Of a stretch of 60,000 nucleotides of DNA, positions 10,182 to 22,721 are shown in pieces. The stretch comes from Phoronis australis. Its lineage: Eukaryota; Phoronida; Phoronidae. The DNA lies in contig NMRA01000253.1 in the NCBI GenBank assembly GCA_002633005.1, forward strand, positions 75,251 to 135,250, written 5' to 3'. The position numbers were made by a program, and so were the translations under genes. Every line of letters begins with the position of its first letter. Within the stretch, counting starts at the first letter, position 1. The notes under the pieces are model-generated. The model was not told where the DNA came from and ran no database searches. It was given only the letters and a program-made list of their open reading frames with translations.

Positions 10182-13100
10182 TACACATATACACATATAC
10201 ATATTAGTACATAAACATTTATGTCCGTGAGTGTCGTTGGCTTGGTGTTCTTAACACTGCATCTAGCTTTTCCAATTTCTTGTTTTCGATGGGCCATGAC
10301 TAGGTATTTGTGAAAACAACAGAATGCTCTCAGCATTTTCAGAATTCTTAACCCTCACGGACTAACCTGCTAAAGTACTACACTTTTGTGTACTTGTATG
10401 TAGGCCCCATGCGTTTACATTCGAAATAAAGCGTTGAAAAGTATTCGATTTTTGCATGCAGTTTAGGTGTGTAAACTGAAACTTCACTCGTAGACGGAGA
10501 AAACTCTCGCACTTGTGCGTGCATTATAGGTTATGTATGACTAATGGACAAGATCTGTGTATTTAGTCAAATATCTGTAGAACTATAGAGGTCAAATCAA
10601 TAAAAGTAAACATTTCCTGTAAGAAGGAAGCTTGTAAACTGTCATTTTTGATTTCGTACCAATCTTTCATTGATGCGGTCACGTGACAATGTCCTTTAGT
10701 ATAATTTAGCAAAATAGAGTTGGATTTGCCCCTTCTACTTTATGACATTTGAAAGTTTATTTTCTGAGGTAATACGTAACCTTAAATTAGAGGAGATTTC
10801 TGTATACTGTTTGATCATTCCTTGCATGTTTTACTTAGATTGGTGGTGAAGTGCCCGTCAGCATCTGCTCCAGACTTTCTGTTTCTCATAAGGGCGTACA
10901 CATGTATGCGCCTACATCCCGATATTGGCAACATCATATCATTGCGCATGAGCATAAAATAAGTGCGCACATACATCCCAAATACATTATATACTTAATT
11001 CGTCTTTCATTTGTGCACAGGAGCAGACGTTGAGGTTCCGAATTTGGCGCAATTTACGGGCGACACCACCCAGTGGTTAAAGATAAAACTGCACTAAAAT
11101 ACGTTTGGGCTTAATACGCGTGCTTGCAATACATGCACTGTAAATTGTATTCGTCATTCTTTTGTGCACAGGCGTTGACGTAGAGGTTCCGACTTTGGGA
11201 AAAATCACTGTGGACATCAGCTTCGGGGGAGCCTTTTACGCCATCTTGCCTGCATCCCATATTGGTCTTGACGTCAACACCACCACTATGGAAGACTTGA
11301 CTAACGCCGCCACAGCCATCTCAGGTAGAGCTGGGTTATATTGTTTGATTGATCGACAAGGTTATGATGACGAGGTGATGACCACCACGACGACTATGGT
11401 GATGAGGATTATGACGATGATGACGCCAGTGATGACGGTGGCCATGATGATGATGATAGTTACTCAATAGCAGAGGTTACAGTCAACGAGTACACGAAGG
11501 AAAAGCCTGCTTCCATGGAGATAATAGCTTTTCACGGTACTGGGCAAATACATAAATAATTGAGTTGATTTTGGAAAAAAAATAAAGAAATGAATGGTTC
11601 TGGTTTTACGCTAGATCAACATACACGCAAGAAAACAACTAAATATGTTTTAGCGAGAGATGTCATATTTACGAAACTTCAAAGTCCAGGCGTTTTGTTA
11701 TTTTGCTCAGAACAACATTGGTGGGGAATTATACACCTAAAAAGTGAATACTGAGCACCGATCAGGGTACGAAGTCTGTTGTCGCTACATGAGTTATGTG
11801 CGTTATGAACCTTAATGTCATGTTGGACGCAAATTCCGGTCAAATTCCCTCATGCACAAAACAGAAACATATGAGGCAATTTAGATATGCTTAGATGTAC
11901 GCATGCTGTATTGCGGTGTACGTATATACGCACGCTTGCCTGCATAAACATCCCGTTATCATTTCAGATGCGCTCCGAGCCAGCATTCGCCTGCAACATC
12001 CGCTAAATAAAGACATCACGTATCTTCAAGGAACCATACTAACAGACGGAAACGATGAATTCAGCACGCAACCGACGGCGCATACAGTTGCACTTTGCGA
12101 ATATGCACAGGTAAAGTCTTTGTCTACCGTTTGCTAAACACTCAACATGTCTGTAGTACAGACACTCGTCCAATAAGGTAAAATGCCGTGACTTGACCCA
12201 CCTGGTCGCTTTATACGTAGTCAAATTTTCCAAATATACACCATAATTACAATTTTAATCTGTGTCGAACAAAGGCAAGGCTTTATTTCAGCACGTGTTC
12301 AGCGTGTCTACAAAATAAACTTAGGTAAGGCTATTAATGGTATCATAGATTCTCTTAAGTACACATACACTGTACACATGTAATTGGTCCTTTTTTACTT
12401 CGATGTCGCTGTCACATGCTGTTTCTGAAGGTCTACACAGGCTTAGGATTGGAGTACGCGTAATGCAAGAACGTGTCATTCTCTGCACGTACGCCACGTT
12501 TCTCAAAGACACAGGCCATGTCTCGAGCCTGTCCATGACAAAAATTTATGTCCTCCAGAACAACTAAAACAAGTGTAGGAAAAACATCACCACATCCGGC
12601 AAAATTTACTAGAGATGCTAATGACCGTCATGCAAGTGCATTGTGGGACAATGATTGTTGTTTAAATAACATTTGCGCAAAAAATGATGCATTGGACCTG
12701 TGCTTTCAACAAAGGTGAGCACATGTGACACAGTGTTTTCCGCCGTATCAAGTCACCAAGTTAAGGTAATGTCACCGGATGTTTACTGGCCGAAACTGTC
12801 CCATAATGCATTTGAGGACCAGCAGCGCTGTTGATGACATCTCCAGAGCTGCTTTTGGCGGCCGAAACGAATTGCCATCGTGGAAAGGACAATTTGAGAC
12901 AAATCGGTGAAAGCTAACTCGTGATTTCAAGGTAAAGGTCGTAAAAATAAATTGAAATACTCAAAAGAACCTTTCTGAATCATTGGAACACTTTAAACAA
13001 TATCAAATAAGAATACGAATTGTGTTTATTTTCCATATTTTATATTAGAAGCATAAAACAGAAGGTATATTCTTTTTCGTGCGGCATTCGTGCCCCTGTC

Positions 13101-14153
13101 GACTGGTGGTTGATTACCACGACCATTCGTGGTGAATAATCACTGATTACCATCATGAGTAGCACGACTGATCGCTGGCCGCTCAAAGTAGTCGCACCAC
13201 CAGTAATACCAGTAATGATTGCTTCCAAGATTTAGCGTACCAACGATCATGCAACCTGTCCCCCGATTATCTGGTGTACTACTTAGTAGCACGACTACTT
13301 CATAGTTAAAAGAAAGCCGCGTACAGTTGTCGTGCTACTACCAGTTCGTGGACATGTCTTGCGATTAAATATTCATACGATTCCGTGCAGCCAAGGATTC
13401 ACACGGTGACTTAGTTTTATGGACAAAGTTGAGACTAGGAAAAGAGATTGATTTGCAGATGTTTGTATGTAGGAGTATGCGAAGAAATGGAAGGAACGTG
13501 ACAACGTTCCCAAAATTAACGTTAGATTTTACAAATAAAAGTAATTTCTAATCTTTAACGCTTGGTAATTGCATGCTTCCTTGTACTAGTCACTGTCTCA
13601 TATCCTTATTATTAGGTAGTCCATCATTGTAAAGCAGACAAACTTGTATCTATGCATTTTGAGTTACAGTGCTAAAACCAATGACAAAATGAACAATATC
13701 TATGTTGCATGTGTTTTCCTTATTAATCTTGTCCGGAGTGCAAGACAGTTTGAAATGTAGGTGAGCCATGCGATGTATTTTCTTCCATTATGGACCTAGT
13801 CCTATCTACACGTAAATGTATGATGTTAACCAAAAAGTCACAATCTAAAAAAACGATGTTGAATGTTACACTGTTTGCAGGTCCCACGAGCGCCTTGCGG
13901 ATCAGGGACCACCGCTCGCGTAGCGCTCCAGTATCACATGCAGAAGGTCAAATTGAACGAGACAAGAATATTCGAGAACGCCATCACTAAGACTCGATTC
14001 AACGCCACTCCACGGACAGAGACGAAGTGCGGAGATTTTCCAGCTGTACACGTTGAAATAGAAGGCAGAGCGTTTTATACGGGTTCCGCGACATTCACGT
14101 TTGAAACTGGTGATAGATTAGGAGCAGGGTTTATTCCTGGAGTTAAAATTTAA
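8829..14153 (+). CDS. L3HYPDH-like: Proline racemase / trans-3-hydroxyproline dehydratase family protein
   Basis: Four exons give a 350-residue protein, close to the usual 330-355: 8829-9312, 11172-11324, 11968-12110, 13881-14153. All junctions are GT-AG and phases agree (1, 1, 0). Exon 1 has the family opening TTEMHTAGDPVRIIESG, the EPRGHRDM motif (62-69) and the first catalytic site DMCGHMTIAL with Cys99. Exon 2 gives VDISFGGAFYAI, exon 3 LQGTILTDG, exon 4 RAPCGSGTTARVALQYH with Cys266 and a C-terminal AFYTGSATF. The human dehydratase has Thr at the second site; here Cys is present, as in racemases/epimerases. The usual Asp before Arg (DRSPxG) is Pro. The product probably acts on proline or hydroxyproline stereochemistry in the cytosol, but the reaction is uncertain. 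ATTAAA (14246-14251) is a likely polyadenylation signal. Confidence 0.9.
10131..10206. repeat. (TA)n microsatellite in intron 1
   Basis: An almost pure run of TA followed by CATATA/CACATA variants inside the first intron of the racemase-family gene. Confidence 0.95.
11004..11098 (+). pseudogene. Decayed duplicate of racemase-family exon 2
   Basis: TTTGTGCACAG followed by GAGCAGACGTTGAGGTTCCG repeats the acceptor and first codons of the real exon 2 (TTTGTGCACAG at 11161-11171, then GCGTTGACGTAGAGGTTCCG). In the gene's phase it reads GADVEVPNLAQFTGDTTQWL and reaches a stop at 11096-11098 with no donor. It is a relic 150 bp upstream of the functional exon, or a poison exon if ever spliced in. 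Confidence 0.6.
11363..11459. repeat. GAT/GAC-rich imperfect trinucleotide tract
   Basis: Imperfect repeats of GATGAC, GATGATGA and relatives just after exon 2. An open frame through it is an artefact of the repeat. Confidence 0.7.
13286..13341. repeat. Inverted repeat AGTAGCACGAC / GTCGTGCTACT
   Basis: An 11-bp perfect stem separated by about 34 bp inside intron 3; the neighbourhood (13090-13220) carries further copies of the CACCAC / GTAGCACGAC words, pointing to a decayed inverted-repeat element. Confidence 0.5.
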
Positions 14154-15345
14154 GGAAGACCAAATGCATAGGCTGTTGCCTAGAATCGCATGAAAAGTAA
14201 AGCTAAGTGTGCAGATCACCATGATAAGTATATTCCTGAAAACTCATTAAAGAAATGACTCCAGGATGGACTCCCTAATCCAGTCAAAACTGATGCACAT
14301 AGACGATATGCTTCTGAGGTCGCTAATTACATGTAGTTTCACTTATCAATTAGAAAAAAAATACTTTGGCCTCACGGAGATGTACAATAGTCACAATCCA
14401 CATTTTGTTGAAGAAACCGCACGAAGGGAAAATAAACCCGAGAATTCTGTCAAAAACCATTTTTTTTAATTTAGCCAACTTACTGTTATTAAGTCGGATT
14501 CGTATACATGTTGTTCCTTACGCAGATCGTTATTGTTTCAGAGCAGCGCATTTAATTTAGTTGTCACCACAGGTAATTTACATGCACATTTTCCAAGAAA
14601 AATCAACGTAAGACGAACTCCAGGTCATCCAAAGATTGTAACTCAATTAACTTCAATCAAAGGACAGAACACGATGACAGTGCTTTGGAAGAACAACTAC
14701 GCCTGTGACTAACTTGCTGTTATTGAAGCCAGAAAACGGTTCACAGCAGTTTTGAAACTCAACTTCGACTAAAAAGATTTGCCTGATTATGTACAGAGGT
14801 TTTCATTTTTTCAAGCTGGAAATCAAAAGGAAACTACCATAGGGGGGCACACCCTTTCTTTGCCTAGACTCAGACAATAATCTGACCCATTTCGCTGGGA
14901 GCTTCTATGGAAAATTCCCTCTTACATTGGTTGGATTTCAAAAACAAGCTCCCTAGACTGTATTATTTTTGACACAACAAGCCTCAACAATTTTGGGAAA
15001 CCCTTCGGTATATGTATTGTTTGTTTGGAAAAGCTCCCTGTCGAAGAGACTCTTGCCATTCCCAGGTCGACGATCACATTTCATAATTTATGACTCCAGC
15101 GTTATACATGTTCCTGTACATAAAAAATGTTAATATTAATGTCATACCAATGTACCCAAGGTCCCAAGCCCTGCAGTAAAACAGGGATGTACTGTATTAA
15201 AGTTGAATTGTGGTCTTTGTTTTGTTTTTATTTTCTTCTCTCGTATTTGCATTTTGTTTCAAACAACACATGTGTGTCTGTGTGTTTGTATAGTGCGTTT
15301 ACTTTTGTAAAATAGGGCTGGTGGTCTAATTACATTGAATGAATA

Positions 15346-15384
15346 ACTTACTTACTTACTTACTTACTTATTTACTTATTTACT
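15346..15384. repeat. (CTTA)n microsatellite
   Basis: Tandem TTAC/TTAT tetranucleotides, possibly the tail of an old retroposon insertion. Nothing recognisable as a gene lies between 14260 and 16090. Confidence 0.85.
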
Positions 15385-16089
15385 GCTATCAAAGAACCTT
15401 AGAAATGTTTCATTATTTATGTCAGTACAACACGCATAATCATCCTATTATTGAAATCAATGTAATATGCCAAGAGCAGACATCAGTTTCTCACCCACAT
15501 CAAAGTATGCAGTAAAACGACAGATTCTACGGATAAGATGGACATTGCCTTTTTTAATCCACCAATTATCAGAATTATTTCCGTGGTCCATGAATAAGCT
15601 TCTCTGCATGTACTGCACGTGCAGGACAAAAACACACACCTTCATCAATTCCAAGATAATCAGTGATAGTTGACTTTCAAAATTCAGATAAATTGCAGTT
15701 TAAGGAAAGACTTTCTTTAAAAAAATAATGTGACGGAAACGACATAAAACAAGACCAATTAGTTAATGATACCAATAAAAGTTATCTTAGTTTATCTTAC
15801 AGCTAATCCAATAACGTGCTGAGGTAAATTGTATCCTGCTTCACACGAAAAATCTTTACGTTGTTTGACACTCGCTGAAAGATTTAATTGCGTCCCAAAA
15901 GTAAGTATGTAAGCCTATATCCATAAACTTAAACGACGAATAAAAGACAAGGCGAGCCAAATAACCGTATTATACAGTGTACATCTAGTCTCAGTGTGTG
16001 TAAATACTCCGTTAAAGAAGTGCTACATGCACTTGTGAAGCCTACTTTAGAGAAAGATTTTACCTGCAACTGTATGTGCCGTAGGCTGG

Positions 16090-16645
16090 GCACTATTTAC
16101 ACGTTCTTCCGTTACTGGTAATGTTTCTTTTAAAAACATTAAAACCGAGGCCGGCAAGACATCTTTCATTTATGCTGCTGCTGCAATATGGAACTCTCTT
16201 AGCTCAGAAATTCAATTAATACTTTCAAACTTAATGTTAAAAAGTGGCTGTAATTTACTTAACCATTCTTACACGTTACCTGTCTTAATTATGTCATTAT
16301 TTATTATTGTAAATACTCTCGCTATTTAGTATCATCTCATTATTTATTTCATCACTCCTATTAAATTTTCATCTTCCTTCGTCATTTATTTATTATCTAA
16401 AGTCTCTTAATTGTATCTTTGTTACATGTAGTTGATTATTGATAGATACATGTAAAATTTAAGTCTAACACTGGAATAAAATGTTCATGTATTTAATTAT
16501 TGTTTTACTACTTTATTGTATTATCTTACTCTTTTATATTTTGTTGTTGAGGACCCTCTTGGAAAGCAGTGCTAATACTGAAGATGTCATCCTCATTTTA
16601 AATAGTAAGATAAATAAATAAATGAATACATAAATAAATAAACAT
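16090..16645 (+). mobile_element. 5'-truncated non-LTR retrotransposon (LINE) 3' end
   Basis: From about 16105 the plus strand reads VTGNVSFKNIKTEAGKTSFI then YAAAAIWNSLSSEIQ, the signature end of LINE reverse-transcriptase ORFs (a conserved GxxSFxYxxAxxWNSLxxEI block). It is followed by a 3' region and a terminal run of AAATA-type repeats (16612-16645). The rest of the element is missing, as expected for 5' truncation. The clade cannot be fixed from this. Confidence 0.7.
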
Positions 16646-17734
16646 TTTTAATGTTTCCGATTGCCAATATGGTTTACTAACGATACGAGATGTCTTTAGC
16701 AAACTGGTGTTGCAGACGGATGTCCATTCCGAGTGCCTCTGAAATGGTCACCGCGTGTGAATGCAGGCCAGCGTGCGCACATGTATATCCGTACAATATC
16801 AATGTAACATTGATAAACATTTCTAAATAACCCTATATTTTGTCTAGTTTTGAGCCTGAGTAAATTGGTCAGCGTTTAACTTTTTCTAAAGTAATCATTG
16901 TGGTACACATCAACCATTGCAAAAAGTACCTCAGCATACAGGAGAGCGTGATCTCAAACAAAACAGATATGGATATCGATAAGAAACTTTCATTTCATTG
17001 TAATAAAATTTGGTGATCATCATCATTATCATATTTTTTAAATAGAAGCAATACAATCTTTGTAGTTAATAATATTCCAATATCAGCTAATGAATATCGG
17101 ATTTATGCATTGTAGTGGAAAGTTCTTACCTCCATGAAGACACGCTTCAGCGAAAATAATCAAGATTCACCTAATGTTTAAGAAGGACCACAGAAAAAAT
17201 GTCCAATTTTGGTCAACATCGGAACATCATATCTCAAAAATGACTGTTTAGATTTACATGAAACTTTCAGATACTACCTTGATGCGATACACTGTTCTTC
17301 AAAATCTTGTTTCTTAGTTTAGAATGTTTCATTTTCGCAAGAGAGGCTATAAAAATAAGACGTAAATAATTTTCATAAAAAATTGCATAAAACAGAAACG
17401 AAACGACATATTAGAAAAGTGAACCGCGTTTCGAGTTTTTATTTTAAACATTGATATCGAAATCTGGTGATGTTATTGGTCCTGTTGTTCTGATACGATT
17501 GTACCTACAATGTAGGTTTCCCGTTTTGCTAAACTTTCCTAAAGAGCAAGGTCACGTGACCTTAGTATTCGCAGACTGGTATAAATGACTCGAATTCTAC
17601 GGAATTTCTACTTTCAGAAAATATATTCATTTTCCGAGTTAAATTGTATGCTTGTGTAGATATTCGGCTAAATGTATAAACTTGTCGATAGGTCCTGTAC
17701 ATGTACCTACATAACCGTAACGTCCGTCCATTCT

Positions 17735-17910
17735 CCTCAACGGTAGTGTCGATATCCCGATAATGCAGACATCGCGATTGATTAACTCCAACAGGGTTGT
17801 CAACAGTATGAATTTTAGTTATTTAAATACACAAAAATGCCATTTTCTCAACGCCTTGATTGCATCTTTGAATCCAATACGTGATAAATCATTCGTTATC
17901 TGGTTCAAGA
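17735..17910 (-). pseudogene. Second decayed inverted copy of racemase exon-1 region
   Basis: Plus-strand strings CGGTAGTG, ACAGGGTTGYCAACA, AAAATGCC, TTTTCTCAAC-CCTTGAT and GTTATCTGGT occur in the same order as at 8603-8770. It is thus a copy of the inverted relic beside the intact gene, including its 5' flank, and no longer codes. Confidence 0.6.
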
Positions 17911-18013
17911 GGCAAACAAAATTATCAATAAATCTTTTAATTTGTTGAATCTAAGACCACATCCACATACACGTACATGTAGGTCCGGCGGGCCAGTAAC
18001 TTTTAAGTTACAA

Positions 18014-18170
18014 GCCTGGCGTGTGTTCAGTAGACGCTAGGACTTACGCTAGGACCTAGCTAAAACCTAGTCAAAGTCACGTGTTATCATTTAAAATACA
18101 CGGCAATTTCTCACGTAATTTCGCGAAGTCTTGCTTTTTAGCGAGTTCCTAGCGTTACTGAACGGGAGGC
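18014..18170. mobile_element. Short inverted-repeat element (MITE), copy 2
   Basis: About 157 bp with ends GCCTGGCGTGTGTTCAGTAG and (reverse complement of the right end) GCCTCCCGTTCAGTAACGCT, that is terminal inverted repeats of about 25 bp. The core contains GTCACGTG and GCGAAGTCTTGC. A second copy lies 1.1 kb away. Confidence 0.7.
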
Positions 18171-19166
18171 TGGTCTCCAATCAACTGTCCCCGGGCCAGC
18201 GGGTTAGCGTGTATTTTGAACGCGGCCAGTTTCTGTGAATAATATTTGAGATATCATTGACTGAGAATTTTTGAGAAAAGAACGAGTGTCCTTGAGGTCG
18301 GATTCTTGGTTCGAAGTGTGGAAACTGGACGATTTAGACGCATTTTGAATACATTCTCAGGAGATACGATGGTCACGATTGCCAGGATATCAGTGCCTAG
18401 ACCACATAGCCTCGGAGTTTGACGACATAGTCTGCACGTAAGTATTAATTCGAAAATAAGGAAAAAAACCCCAAAAACTTTGTGAAAGCTTATGGAGTAT
18501 TTTAATTTAAAAATTGTACAAGATAACCCCTCGCGGAAATGGACGAATTTCATACAGAAGGAGCATGCTTAGTACTTACTGCTGTATTCCATGTTGGATA
18601 AACGAAGTGTTTCGTAGACAAGAGTGATGTTCTCTGTGTCAGCCAACCATGAAATGGACGACAGTTTTAGTAATGCTTAAAATAGTTAAAAACGTCTACG
18701 GATTTCTCGATACCAGTGAGCAGTGAAGTCAGTGGTCAATGACCGCAGTGCAGGTAAGAAATCAATTCTTCATTGCATACGTCTGTATGGTTTTAGCCTA
18801 GTGAGGATCAGTTCCAACTCATTAAAGTTCCGATAGAAAAGACAAAGTTCCGAGTTGGAGAGAAAATCGCTTCTAGATTTTAATATACAGTACGTATATG
18901 TACATTATAACGTTGCAAGGAAAATCACTTATCGTACCGAATCCGCACAATGCGGCCTGTCTATCATCCAAATTGCGTCACAATAGTGCCAAACTAGTCA
19001 TCAGTAAACATTTTTTAAGATTGTTGAAAAATTTCATGCAATAAATATAAGTGACCTTGCTTTTCATTGGATAGTGTAAACCATATCAACCACATATTAA
19101 CCAGTGAGAGTGGAGGTTGTTTAGTCTGAACTGAATGATACAATTTAAAAAGTGAAAATCNTTCAA

Positions 19167-19311
19167 GCCAGGCGTGCGTTCAGTAGCCACTAGGACCTAG
19201 CTAAAACCTAGTCAAAGTCACGTGTTCTCATTTAAAATACACGGCAATATCTCACGTAATCTCGCGAAGTCTTGCTTTTTAGCGAGGTCCTAGCGTAACT
19301 GAACGGGAGGC
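19167..19311. mobile_element. Short inverted-repeat element (MITE), copy 3
   Basis: About 145 bp, strongly similar to 18014-18170 but lacking the extra CGCTAGGACTTA near the left end. A single N at 19161 lies next to its left edge, so this edge may coincide with an assembly join. Confidence 0.7.
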
Positions 19312-20059
19312 AGTCTTACTTCTGCTTGGCATCAATCATTAGTCATGGTACGTTTACAGTGCTCTGTTGATTAGGTTCTTGGAATATAGTTTTTGTTTGT
19401 ACCACACTTTATTTTAGTAAATGTGTCACTAAATGTAACAATGAGTTATCTCGTTAGTTCATTTTCCAGTCGTGCTATCTGTTTACGATTATGCTGGACC
19501 TTAAAAACGTAACCTTATAATCGGCCTGGTCTAATTCATACGAAAAGTTTACATTCTATGCCCCTAGATTCCCATCTATCCAGGAAATCTGAAATCAGTT
19601 CCATATGAAGAAACTTGGAGCACTATCGAAAGACTCTTAAAACAATGATGTATTTCACTTACCAATGCGACATTATTTATAAATGTAGACTTCGAATAAC
19701 AGATTAACAAAAGTATCCCATTATTACATTTGTAACAGAGTGCACAAACAATGCATGCGATGTAGACCCCAAAACCTGTCAATTAATGACGCAAAAGAAA
19801 TGAGAATAACACGCCACAAGCTACTCGAGTTTCGCTTAAGGAGATGTTTAAACACGCATTTTTAGACGGTTATTGGAACATATGGATGCCAAATCTGAAA
19901 TTGATGATCCCCGTCTCCAAATTTCCAACCTAGGGTCGTCACCAATTCTCCAACTCCTCAATCTGCAGACGTTCAGAAATGTCATGTAAATACTTAACCA
20001 ATCAAGTCCGCTGGTTTGGACTTGACTTGTGATTCTCAAAAGGCCAAAGGGGCGCGTTA

Positions 20060-20225
20060 TATGTATCCGCATGGGCTGCGCACTATAGGGGGCTGGGGGG
20101 GGGGGGTNGGGGGGGGGGGGGGGGGTATAGCCCCACTTTTTTCGGTGCTCTGGCGCCAGTGGTCTATGGGCGATACACCACAGGGGGCTATGGGGCTATA
20201 GCTCCCACTTTTTTCAGAACTGCGT
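20060..20225. repeat. Poly-G tract with duplicated TATAGCCCCACTTTTTT motif
   Basis: A long G run interrupted by one N (20107) is flanked by GGGGGCTGGGG and followed by two copies of a CTATAG-C-CCACTTTTTTC string (20126 and 20195). It looks like remnants of a GC-rich transposon end; the tract length is unreliable. Confidence 0.5.
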
Positions 20226-21428
20226 CGCCCATGTACCGGTGTACATGTATAGCAAGGGAAACCTAATACAGACTAAAGCGGCCCACCGAAGGCCGTAAGC
20301 AGCAGTGTTAGCGGCTTCGGGCATGTGTTCCAAGATACGAGGATTTACATGTACTTTCAACAAATTTAGAATACCAGAAGAGAGTTTTCTCGATACTGCC
20401 AGCAAATTTGACACGAAAAAATATTTTACAAAGCATCGTGTGGCGTGAAAGATAATTCCAAATTTTGTCGCCCTCATTAGCTACATGTAACTGTGAGTAA
20501 TACACAAATATGGAACGGGGCTCGATATAAACTGCTGGTAATTTTCTGAAATTAATTATTCGAAGTGTACAATAAAACAACATTTACAGTAGAATAGAAC
20601 CAGGTTGAAATTCACGGTATACAGTGTATGTTTTACACACGTTTGCAACATTATTTGTTCAGGGAAACACTTCATTAGCAATTCGTCTATATTACTTAAC
20701 ATTTTACACTTGCTAGGTAAAATACACGGATGTTATGTACGTAACACACATTTAGGTAGAACAAGTTACGAAAATGAGACGGCAGGTCCAAAAAATTATC
20801 TCAATAACCCCTAGTTGACCTGACAGAAAAAAAAACTGACCATCAATTCTAATTTGTAAAAAATATAAAGTACGTACTTGTCATTAACATTTATCATGTG
20901 ACTAAAAGACGTATTTGCGACATAACTATGCTAATGTATAACAGGAACTAAACGACAATAAAATTTTAACATAATCTACAATAAACAAAATGCAGTTGTA
21001 TTCATTAACGATGTGAAAAAAATCTGCAAATACATGTATGTGACCTTTGAACTAATGACGTAACTCGGGGGCTCACATGCATCATGCAGTGCTATTCCCC
21101 AATACCATGTCACGATACTTACTGGGCACGGTGGATTATTTTCGCCGCAAAACTCGTGCTTAAAGCATTTGGCAATTTCCAACCTATTCACATTCTCATC
21201 GTCACTATATGTTGTTTTTTTACAAATTTGGACAAGCAATCACATAGATAAAGAATTAGCCTGCAAATTCCACTTTAAACTAAATCAAGAGTCTCATTTA
21301 TCTACACACATTCTTTTGAAATTCTTCGCAGAAAAAATCATCTTCTAAACTGAGTAAACAACCAGGTACACACAGAAACGTGACAAGGTCAAGCACTTAA
21401 TCCCGATCAAAAATGCTACAAAAGTCAA

Positions 21429-21755
21429 AGTCTGTTCTTCATTTTCCAAACACCATTGCTCTGAAATGCGACTCGCGCAGCATAGATAACATGGAAAAGT
21501 TGTCACACGTGCTAAAGAAGCTAGAACTATCATATCTAAATAAATGGTCCTAAGTACAACATTAACCGACGTCCTTGATTTTTAGGTCTTTGAAGACTGT
21601 TCTTCATTTTCCAAACACCAGTGCTCTGAAATACGACTCGCGCAGCGAAGACAAAATGGAAAAATTGTCACACGCTCAAAATAAGTCACAACTATTATAT
21701 CAAAACAAATGGACCTAAGTACTACATTAACTGGCATCCTTGATTCGTAGATGTT
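21429..21755. repeat. Two tandem copies of a 165-bp segment
   Basis: TGTTCTTCATTTTCCAAACACC starts each copy (about 21431 and 21599), followed by GCTCTGAAAT, CGACTCGCGCAGC, TTGTCACACG, AAATGG-CCTAAGTAC and CATCCTTGATT. About 85% similar by eye. No gene recognised; from 19320 to 22500 I see no other coding signal. Confidence 0.65.
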
Positions 21756-22520
21756 TGCTACTCGAAGTCAACAGACAGAAATTAGCTCCAATAGACAGAA
21801 TAAAAAAAGTTTCGAGATACTAAATTGCCATAAAACAACAACTTTTGACTAGCGAGACAGGGCGATCGTGCACGTTGTCCGTATCAACTAGCTCTAGTTT
21901 TGATCGATATACCCCGGTTGTTTTCTTGGAAACAGATCACACGTGCTTCGGCGCTGGTGGTAACAATCCAACTCCAATTGTGTGAAGAAAAGGAGAAATA
22001 GAAAGGCAACGTCTTAGAAAAATACAAGGTTCAGCAATTAACTAAAATGTTAGGACAAGGGAGCAACAGCTTCTTCGTTTATAAATTGCCACTTTTCTAA
22101 TGTGGTAAATTGTTTGGTTTTGAAACCACGATAATGGGCTCACCTGTGTAAATATAAGAATTCCCTGACAGCAACAATTATTGGTAATTTGAACATTTCC
22201 AGATAGGAATGAGTACACCTAATATATAGATGAAATCCCACCGAGATGTGCGTAAACATACATTGTTGGTTCACCCGCGGCAATGGAAACATTTATGTAG
22301 ATGTACGCCAGACGGCACTATTGTTCCATCCTCTATGTGTCCTAGTAACATGAAGTCTGTAAATCCTCTCAGGTCCCGGAATAAATAAATCCACAAAAGC
22401 AGTTTTGATACTTATCCAAATCGACAAACTCGTTATTCTTTGAAAGCCATTGATACGGTTATTCACTGTACTAACTTACATATTGTAAATGTATAGACGC
22501 TGAGGTTGGCCAGTAATGAA

Positions 22521-22670
22521 ATATATCAAATAAACACAGAAAAATCACAGAACCCCCAAGTGGGAATCGAACCGCAGGTCTTTAGATTGCGGTCTAGTGC
22601 TTGCAATCTAGAGACCTGTGGTTCGATTCCCAGTTGGGTTTCCGGATTTTTTTGTTTAATTTGATATACT
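22521..22670. mobile_element. Foldback element with tRNA-like B-box in both arms
   Basis: Two imperfect 68-bp arms in inverted orientation around a 12-bp spacer. Each arm, read outward from the centre, has GCAATCTA-AGACCTG-GGTTCGATTCCCA-TTGGG then TTTGATATA. GGTTCGATTCC is a perfect pol III B-box/T-loop, and GGTCTAGTG in the centre resembles an A-box, but A-to-B spacing (about 29) is shorter than in a tRNA and there is no full cloverleaf. Probably a palindromic element built from the 3' half of a tRNA or tRNA-derived SINE. Confidence 0.65.
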
Positions 22671-22721
22671 AACTTACACTATGCTAAAAGTTTAAGCATG
22701 CGCGCTCATTTTCCTGTATCA

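Noticed and set aside
11162-11470. Longer open frame running from exon 2 into a GAT-rich tract
   Set aside because: The frame passes the clear donor CAG|GTAGAG at 11324 and its tail is microsatellite translation.
22553-22645. A functional tRNA gene
   Set aside because: Only the T-arm/B-box is convincing; spacing to the A-box-like word is too short and no cloverleaf or anticodon stem forms.
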